Assembly (NCBI RefSeq): GCF_016859285.1
Contig: NC_053413.1
Location: forward strand, 16,821,501-16,885,500
Length of the DNA stretch: 64,000 nt
Direction of reading: 5' to 3'
Origin: Xiphias gladius
Lineage: Eukaryota > Chordata > Actinopteri > Istiophoriformes > Xiphiidae
In this document: one piece after another, positions 46,011 through 64,000 of the stretch
Layout of the letters: the number at the start of each line of letters is the position of its first letter
Position numbering within the stretch: position 1 is the first letter of the stretch
The notes under the pieces: generated by a model
What the model saw: only the letters and a program-made list of their open reading frames with translations
Told to the model about the DNA's origin: nothing
The model's database searches: none
Translations under genes and position numbers: made by a program

Positions 46011-46031
46011 AAAAAAAAAAAAAAAAAAAAA
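46011..46031. repeat. Poly-A tract
   Basis: Twenty-one consecutive A residues on the plus strand, probably within the rnf11 3' UTR as a U-tract. Confidence 0.9.
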
Positions 46032-46228
46032 GCCACACTACGACCAAACAATTCTACAAACACAAAGGAAACCAATGGTTTTTGTAACTACTGCTACCAT
46101 GAATGCAAATAAAGCAAATAAAACATTCAATGCAGTGTAACAATACGAAAAATGTGATGAGTGACAATGTAGTAATGTCAATTCAAACTAAATATTGTAA
46201 AATTCACCCCAAAATTCGCGTCTTTCTT

Positions 46229-46731
46229 AGAGGAATAGTTTTTCGTTTTTTGGAAAATTGCTTATTCACTTGCTTGTCTCATACAATAAATATAGAGCTA
46301 GTTCAGTCCAAAAGTTTAAAAATAGTGGCTTAACAGCACCTCTAAAGCTCACTAATTACCATGCTATACCTTATTTGTTTAATCTGTAAATAAAAAAGAA
46401 AAGTAAAAACATGACAGTGTCTAAAACCAAAATTTTAAAGCCACAATTATGTTTACATTATTGTCTGTGCACAGATTAATCAAACTACAAAGTGTCAGTG
46501 TTAATTTGTGAACTTTTAGAGGTTTTGGTAGGCATATTTTTGGACTTTAAACAGAGTCAGTCTAGCTGTTACCCCTCTGTTTCCAGTCTTTATGTTAAGC
46601 TAAGATAACTGTCTCTTGGCTCCAACTCCATACTTAACGCATAGACACGAGAGTGGTATCAATCTTCTTATCCAAGTCTCGACAAGAAACTGAATGAGCA
46701 GATTTTCCAAAAATGTCAAACTTTTCCATTA
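46229..46731. mobile_element. Long-inverted-repeat MITE in the likely rnf11 3' UTR
   Basis: The left arm begins AGAGGAATAGTTTTTCG and continues TTTTTTGGAAAATTGC and TTATTCACTTGC. The right arm ends TCAAACTTTTCCATT, preceded by CAGATTTTCCAAAAATG and CAAGAAACTGAATGAGC, the inverse of the left. The interior has CACCTCTAAAGCTCAC, TTCCAGTCTTTATGTTAAGC and GAGTGGTATCAATCTTC. It is the same family as 9071-9496. No ORF. Confidence 0.8.
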
Positions 46732-47630
46732 ACGTTGCGCAAGCCTCTGTCCCTTCACTAACACACAGAACACACAATAATCAAAAAAAATAAAAAATAA
46801 AAAATCAAGCAGAACAAAGCAAAGGCTCACACTACTGAATCACGGATTTTATGAAATACATCTTCAGGCTTACTTCAACGTGGTAAGTGACTACTGACAG
46901 GTTTGAAAATCTCTTTATCATCAGCTATGTAACTTTTGCATCTCAGGAAATAAAGGAATGAAGTAATGATAGTGCAAGGTTATAAGGTACATATATTAAT
47001 ATATTGTTCTAGATACTGTCCTATAAGTAAAGTGCAAATCTCTGGATCAGATGAAAAGTGTGTGCAAGCATTTCTAATTTTTGACCAACTGATCCACCTG
47101 CCCATGCACAAATGAGCCCTTTACATTGGCTGCCAGCTACTTTACACACTTTACACATTCACATTACGCATCATCATTTTTCCCTTCAACTCAAGGCATT
47201 TTTTTAAAGTCTGGCTGTCTGGAGTAGTCTTGATCTATTAAGTATTATAAACTTTGGGTTATTTCTGTGTGTAGTGCATTATTATCATTATTTTATTTTT
47301 TTTTTTTTCCTGACTAACAGGAGAGCAATTTCTTCTTCAGCTGTGTATTCCCACATCTCGATAGTGTAGGGCCATTTTAATGTGAGAGCATGTTTAGGAG
47401 ATCAATATGTTGAGGAAGCCTTAACTCACTGTTGCCACAGAAAACCTCCAATTTAATCCAAATGATTTCTAGCAACACCTCTTAGCATTTTGGTCACTAA
47501 TTTGTTAACCTACTCATCCATTTAAATCATGACTAACTGGGAATGTAGGTGACCTGGGGTCAGCTGGGGAGAAACACCACTGAGACCGGCTCGTGGAAAT
47601 GCACAGTCATCAAACAGCCCAAACAGCTCA

Positions 47631-47697
47631 TACACACATACACGTACACGTACACATACACATACACGTACACATACACATACACATACACACACAA
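47631..47697. repeat. Compound CATACA/CGTACA microsatellite
   Basis: Alternation of ACACATACAC and ACACGTACAC hexamer variants over about 65 bp in the probable rnf11 3' UTR. Confidence 0.9.
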
Positions 47698-48014
47698 AAA
47701 TCCCACGTGCTTCCCGTCAACCATGGATGCAGCTTTGGCATGACAAACACAATCATGCAGGATCGATTGGAAATAGTTTCTCACTGACTTGTGTAGTTAA
47801 TGTTTAAGACCAGCTTATTTAGACCTGGGGGCAGGGAAGGCCAACGTTAGGTGAGTAAATTTTTGAAATTTTCAAAGTGCAAGACAACAGCCAACCTATT
47901 TTTTTTTTTTTTAGCTCCCCACACTCTATAGGAGGGCAGTTGTACAGTTTGTGTGTGGGCTTGGGGCTGGAGGGGCCGTGTTTGATCTAAGTGTGGGGGA
48001 AGAGGGGCGTAGAA

Positions 48015-50061
48015 TCAGTTGGTCTCGTAAGTGGAGAGCAGGGCAGCATCCACAGGCTCCATGCAGGAGGGGCAGGTGAAGGATCTCATCAGCCAGTCGT
48101 CTATACAGTCCATGTGGTAGATGTGCATACACGGCAGGAACCGGATGGGGTCCCCGTATACAAAGTCCAGCATGCAGATCACGCACCTGAAAAGGGATGA
48201 AAGGAAGAGCTTGAATACACCACTATATAACACCACACAAATCATCTAAGAATGATATTACTGTAATATCTTCATATAACTTCACTGGTGTCTCTGTAGA
48301 ACTGAAAAGTAGTCCTTTAAATAGTTAGTTGAGCAACAGAAAGATACTCGGCAACAATACTGATGATTGATGAATCGTTTAAGTCATTTAAGTTCAAACA
48401 TTTTCTAGTTCCAGCTTCTCAAAAGTGATGATTTGCTGCTTTTCTGTTTATTTTAAATTTAAGATTTTTGGACAAAAACAAGCAAAAAAAAAAAAAAAAA
48501 AAAAGATTAAATAGGAAAACATCACCTTGAACTCTGAGAAATTATGACATTATAGTATTTTTCCCTGTTTTATTACATTTTATAGACTAAAGGATTAATT
48601 GAAAACAAGATTGCTTTACAGACAATGAAAATGATCATTAGTCGAAGCCGTAAAAGTTTTTCTGAGCTTTTTGATTTTGATGAATAGAAATGAAACAAGT
48701 GGCTGCTTCTCCTTGGCCATTACACGCACATTAGTAATGATGTTACTGGCATTAGGGCTGCAATGATTAATCGTTTAGCCTATAAAGCATTTGAACGTGT
48801 AAAAAATAACTAAATAAATTTTAAAAAGCCATCACTATTTCACTATATTTTGAAGATGAAATCTTAAAATTACTTGTTTTGTCCAACCATCAGTGCAAAA
48901 CAAAAACACACTTTACAGTGATCTAAAAACAGAAAAAGCACAGCTATCACTCACATTTAGAAGTTAAAACCAAAAATATATACAGCCAAATTTGGTTTAG
49001 AGCGCTTTAAATATACAGCATACAACACTCTCAGATCAGACTTTGATGATTAATAGATTATTAAAATTATTATTGCTTAATTTTGTGTCATTAGGCACAT
49101 TGATTAATCGACTAATCGATTACAGCTTCACCTGCATATCCTTGGCCATTTTATGCCAGTTACAAATGCTTTGTTTCCTGTGCACCGCATCATGCAGCAT
49201 TAGATCAAATATTAGTCACATTTTAAAGTGTCACAATATGAATATTGAGGTTAGGATTATAAAAAATGAAAAAGGTGTGAATGAGTTAATATGGCTCAGC
49301 TCTGCTGGCCTGCAACCTCCCCCTGTGTAGACTTCACATTCAGTAACACAAAACGCTCACTCTCTGATCTTTTTCTCAGAGCCGTCGTGCCCTCCATCAT
49401 AAACGCCCTTAGGGAGGTGCTGGATGAGGCCGATGCGCTGAGCTATGCGGATCTGCTCCTCCTCTGTCAGCTGGGTGGCCAGACGGGCCTGACTAGGCGT
49501 GGGATGGTACATGGGCATGTGAGCCTGCTCCTGGTGACAGAAAGACAAACACCAACATGAGACAAACACCAACATGAAACAAAACAACAACAACAACAAA
49601 AACAGTTTTCCTCCTGTATCAGCACACTTACATAGAATGGACTGACAGGGATATTATGAAAAATAAAGCTACTGCCTGGTCTGGAGACTGCTGACAGGCC
49701 AGTTTGTGAAAATGACACTAAAACCTATTTGTTTACTCAGGTACAGTCTAGGTTGACTGACAGTAAGGCCACAGACACGAAACACGGGACACAGGCTTAT
49801 TCTCATGAGCAATACCTACTGTATATTAACATTTATATTAACAGGGTTTTGACTAAAACTTGTCCTAATCGCGGCAGAAACTTCTCTTTCCCTGATTGGT
49901 AACCTGGGGGGGGCGAGTGTGTGTTCGCAGCCTCCCACCTGGTACGGCGGAGGTGGCTCCAGGTCCGGATCCGTCCCGTCACCGAAACTCGCCCTGTCTG
50001 ACTGAGATTCATGAAGCAGAGAGATGTCGTCTGATGTCGGAGACTTGAGACAGTTGCCCAT
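48015..50061 (-). CDS. rnf11: RING finger protein 11
   Basis: Three coding exons: 49939-50061, 49361-49530 and 48015-48186. They encode 154 residues, the same length as human RNF11. MGNCLKSPTSDD gives an N-myristoylation glycine at residue 2 with Cys4 for palmitoylation, anchoring the protein to endosomal membranes. EPPPPYQ at about residues 36-42 is a PPxY motif that binds WW domains of NEDD4-family ligases such as ITCH and SMURF2. A conserved helix (ATQLTEEEQIRIAQRIG) precedes the RING-H2 domain, which begins CVICMLDF at about 99 and has HIYH and CPSC as later ligand groups (C3H2C3 order). Mammalian RNF11 works with the A20 ubiquitin-editing complex and in TGF-beta signalling. Whether this is the a or b teleost paralogue cannot be told from the sequence alone. 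Confidence 0.97.
48355..48650 (-). mobile_element. MITE copy in rnf11 intron 2
   Basis: Reads GATGAATCGTTTAAGTC, TAGTTCCAGCTTCTCAAAAG, GATTTGCTGCTTTTCTG, ATTTTATAGACTAAAGGAT and ATGATCATTAGTCGAAGCCG, the reverse orientation of the family. An A-run at 48484-48504 has expanded inside it. The outer ends are degraded. Confidence 0.65.
48755..49129 (+). mobile_element. Second MITE copy in rnf11 intron 2, with both ends
   Basis: Starts AGGGCTGCAATGATTAATCG and ends GATTAATCGACTAATCGATTACAGCTT, giving inverted termini. The interior is diverged (TTGTTTTGTCCAACCATCAG is still recognisable) and may carry an insertion around 48890-49040. It lies 105 bp after the end of the copy at 48355-48650. Confidence 0.7.
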
Positions 50062-52340
50062 ATCTTCTAGTCCCTGCTCCTGTCCTCCCGGGCCGACGTT
50101 AAAAAACCAAAATAACAAAAAACAAAAAAACAAAAACAATCTGTTCTTGCCGTTGCTGAAGTTGCTGTCGGTGGCTAATGTTAGTTTTGTTTTTCTACTA
50201 CTCCAGAAACCACGAATTTACACCCAGCTACCTGCTACTAAAGATGCCCTGTGCATGGTTGTAAAAATGCTACATAAACGTTAATTGTTAAAAGAAACGT
50301 CCAAACTAATTTCACTTCATGTTTACACGGAAAAACAAAACAAAGACCTCCCTTGCTAACGACAGCTAGCAGCCGAGCTAGCTACTTTTTTCGCCCGACT
50401 TCCTTGATAAGTATCGCTCATTCCTTTTTAAGAATCGGAATTTCTACAAAATATGTACTTCAGCGGCAACTGTGGCTGTTAGACTGGGCGGTCTGAGAGT
50501 TGGACCTCAGCGACATCTCCGCCTTTCAACTTCGTGAGGATCATTTAACAGTTTGCTTCCTTGCTAGCTCTTAGCTCTTTCTTCAGCCGGACGACATGAT
50601 ATCGGTCCGTTGGATATGACGTGAGGGGGTTGTGTTTCTGCGCCGGTGATTAAATGATATCTGTCAAGTCCCACCCCTTTTCATGACAACATGAAAATAA
50701 AAATTATTGATAACTACTAATTAATAATTACTAGAAAATGTATCAATAACTTAATCATTATAATACATTTTAAAAAAGGATTTACGTGTGAAAAAAAATC
50801 CACTATTTTTTAAGGGTAAAAATTGGAATAAAACTGGGTTATCAGACAAATTCTGTAAATTAAATAAGGCGAGAGAAATACATATAAAAATCCCTGCATA
50901 AAATCAGTACATTCATATATTCTATACTAATATTTGTATTGCAAATTCTGTTACATTTTGTCCACCAGTCCATCTGGTACAAGTACATTTACCCAAGTGC
51001 TGTACTTGGGTACTATAATTTTGAGGCATTTGTATGTGTATTTCTATCTTCTGCTACTTTATGCTTCTACTTCATTTTAATGGCAATATTGTTCCTTTTA
51101 CTCCATTACATTTCTTTTACCGCTGCAATTGCAAGTTACTTTTCAGAATATTTAGGTTATATAACATATAATAATTTCACCTAAAACACATTTGATAAGA
51201 ATTGTTAAAGATAAAAAACAGTGGCTCCGAGCATCTTTGGCTTGTGACCCCCTTACAACAAAACAGCGTCTCGGTGTTGATGTCTTTGAGTAGTTAGCAG
51301 AAGCACACACAAAAAAAAATACCCATACACATCTCAGATGGTTTCATTTCAGTAACTGTTGAAAGAGATAAAACTATTTCAATATTTCACAAAAAGCATA
51401 CGTTATAGAAAAGTCCCAAAAATTATTACAATTTTGTATTAGAACTTTTGTAAAATGCCTTATAAATTGACGCATCAGTATTAACAATTCTTTATATAAT
51501 ATATAATAATTTGCCAATCAAGGGCCATTTTTCTGCAGAAGTACTTCTACTTTTAATACTTTAAATGTATTTTGCTGATGATACATTTGGTCTTTCACTT
51601 ACTTTTACTTCCACTACTGTTTATTTCATGTTTTGATTTTTTTTTTTAAAACAAAGCAGAATCTCTCAGTTTTTTCATATTTTCTGTAGTTGTATATTAA
51701 TTGCAAAATTTTGGTCAGATTTCAAATGTCTTTTTCAACAATATGAGCAAAATTGTGATCTGTCTGTTGAAGATGTAAGGATGTGTTTTCAATGTAAAAG
51801 CTTGACATTCCCAAGTATCTGGCCTGTGGTACAATGAAACGAGCACAGCAAAATATATGAGTATGCGTTGTACTGGACTATATCACATTAGAATTTTAAT
51901 ATTTATTATATTTTATATTATATACTATTTCATATACCTTCTTTCTTTCAAATTGCTCTTTATGTTTCCTTTCCTCTTGGACTGTCTTTAGTTCTCATGC
52001 AACATGTGAATTGTCCTCCACTGAGAATCAGTTAATATAATATAAAATCCATTATAGCACACAATATACCTTACTGTTTTTAGTTCCTTCTTTGCAGACA
52101 TTGATAGGCCAGCTTCAACAAGTACCCGCATCCTTCAGTTACCATAATTGCTACAAAAGTATGTTAAGTGTATACAGCTAACAAATATATTGAATCAAGC
52201 AAATAATAAAAGCACAAACTGACATTTTTTTCCAAACGCACTTAATTTGGTTTCTGCAGAAATTGTTATTGCAGTGCTCAAGGCTTCAAGGTCTCACCTA
52301 ATTATGTTAATTATGTTTTACCATGCTTTATAAAATAAAA
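50062..52340. other. Region between rnf11 and the cacna1e 3' UTR
   Basis: The first 600 bases (50062-50640) are CpG-richer and must hold the rnf11 5' UTR and promoter. The rest is AT-rich and includes the TACTTTTACTT-type repeat at 50975-51640. No coding exon is supported. Confidence 0.5.
50975..51640. repeat. TACTTTTACTT-type dispersed repeat with an internal foreign segment
   Basis: The left part (50975-51180) has AAGTACATTTACCCAAGTGC, TGTACTTGGGTACTATAATT and CTTTTACTCCATTACATTTC. The right part (51530-51640) has GTACTTCTACTTTTAATACT and CTTACTTTTACTTCCAC. In between, from about 51217, lies GTGGCTCCGAGCATCTTTGG followed by CTTGTGACCCCCTTACAAC, which resembles an hAT-like terminus seen elsewhere in the window. 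Confidence 0.6.
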
Positions 52341-53706
52341 AGACATCCAATAACAGTGGCAACTTGGGGACACCTTTATTTGTATATACAGCTATTGTAC
52401 ACATAAAAACCCACAAAGTATTTGCATTCCAGGAATTTATGATACAAATCTCCATGTTTTTGGTTAAGTGAGTTTCACAGAATTGGCCGTCTTTAGGCAA
52501 ATAAAACAAATACACAAACCTTAAAATGAACATTTTCAAATATTCCTTTACCTTTAAAGCTCATCAACTGATACTGTTTATTATTTTTTTTCTCTAAATG
52601 TTACAAACAGCATAATTTCTCTGTACATTATTAGTAAGCAACAGATTGATGTTAATTGATGATGATGCAAAATGTGTCATGATGTGTTTACAGTGTTTCT
52701 ACAGTCATTGTCTGCAGTGGTTCATACAATATTCACAAGGAAGAAAAAGGGAAAGAGTTACAAGATCATGGATGAAAGATCATTTGTTTTCATATCAGGT
52801 CATGGTAAAATTACACGCCCAAAAATTTTCAAAATCAAATGTTAAATATAATTGTTGGAAAGTTCTCATTCAAAAGGTGTAGACTGGTAAAAATAAAAGT
52901 AGTAGACTGTTTTGAAGAATAATTAAGGAATTTTAAAGGTTTGAGGTTTGGAGTAGGCATGATGTAACAATAACGCAGGGGGAAATAACAAATAAGCATC
53001 TTTTCTATGTTATTCTCTAACTGTATTCTTCTATCACAACTTCTTATGTTCAATACCAAAAAGAAAAATGCTGGGGAAAATCAGGCAGTTTCTCCCCCGC
53101 ACATTCATTCATACTGTAAAAAAATCCAGCATTATTGAGTTTTACGTTTTAATATCCACATTGTCTGGTTAAGTATCAGATCGCCTCTTCATGATGGCTT
53201 TTTGTATCAATCTGTTCTAATAAATGGCAATGGTGTGATGATCACAATTTATTTACAAAACAATTAATTTATAAGAAAATGTAGTTACATATTCACACAC
53301 CCCACAGATAAACACTGTTTAGAGCAACACTGAATCATTTAGAAACATCTTCAGAAATGAAAATACCTTATACTGACAAAAATTATATAATGTGATCCAT
53401 TCATTTATTTTCTTCATCCCAGGAGTATTTGAGATGTATTATTACTCTCTATCATCAAGTACAAGTCAGGAAATAGACCTTATTTAATGTCAGTGTTCTG
53501 TGTGAATTGGCAACTACAGTTTCAGGAAGTATTGTTCTTCGTTGTTTTGGGTTCAAATTTGACCAAGCATCCAGAGGGCTCTTGGCCTCCATGAACTGAT
53601 GCAAAAAGAGTCAAATTGACCTTCACTCTGTACACTGTCGTACAGCGTCCTCCTCTAACACCTCTCTGGGATCCCCCCCTCCTCTTTCGTGCCGTGCCTC
53701 CTGTCC
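52340..53706 (-). other. cacna1e: Likely cacna1e 3' UTR
   Basis: Follows the cacna1e stop codon on the minus strand. A TTTATT (AATAAA on the minus strand) at 52375-52380 is a candidate polyadenylation signal, giving a UTR of about 1.3 kb. No coding exon or recognised repeat is seen. The UTR assignment is positional. Confidence 0.4.

Positions 53707-64000
<10,294 letters not shown>

Noticed and set aside
47549-47787. Overlapping open frames with Tyr-Thr or Val-Tyr repeats
   Set aside because: They are translations of the CATACA/CGTACA microsatellite.

Overview
This is a 64 kb piece of a vertebrate nuclear genome. It is almost certainly from a ray-finned fish and probably a spiny-rayed (percomorph) teleost. 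Every gene is a multi-exon vertebrate orthologue with GT-AG introns, except one intronless gene. Introns are short, and the spaces between exons carry many short terminal-inverted-repeat elements of the kind common in percomorph genomes. No CRISPR array, operon, phage or other bacterial feature is present.

Seven genes are identified. In order they are efcab14 (+, 3592-10383), znf830 (-, 12057-13097), ankrd13c (+, 13704-24870), srsf11 (-, 27973-37928), rpe65, probably rpe65a (+, 40581-44222), rnf11 (-, 48015-50061), and the 3' half of cacna1e (-, 53707-64000, truncated by the window edge). I rebuilt each gene exon by exon. In every case the splice phases join without a frame break, and total lengths are multiples of three: 414, 346, 523, 451, 531 and 154 residues for the six complete genes, and 841 residues for the visible part of cacna1e. 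Orthologue names rest on remembered family sequences, not on a search.

The first six genes alternate in strand. They form tail-to-tail pairs (efcab14/znf830, ankrd13c/srsf11, rpe65/rnf11) and head-to-head pairs (znf830/ankrd13c, srsf11/rpe65). The znf830/ankrd13c pair shares a 606 bp interval with a TCTCGCGAGA promoter palindrome. The srsf11 promoter carries NRF1-like and YY1-like sites. There is no common pathway: the genes cover splicing (znf830, srsf11), receptor biogenesis in the ER (ankrd13c), ubiquitin ligation (rnf11), the retinal visual cycle (rpe65), an R-type calcium channel (cacna1e) and a poorly characterised membrane protein (efcab14).

The intergenic and intronic DNA is mostly mobile-element debris. 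It includes a family of about ten MITE copies ending in AGAGCTGCAAC-type termini, two hAT-like elements with decayed 8-bp target duplications, two copies of a long-inverted-repeat element, nested insertions, a retroelement 3' fragment, minisatellites and microsatellites. I found no convincing undescribed system. The observations most worth following are the hairpin-forming element in the likely rnf11 3' UTR, the divergent promoter palindrome, and the nested transposon structures.
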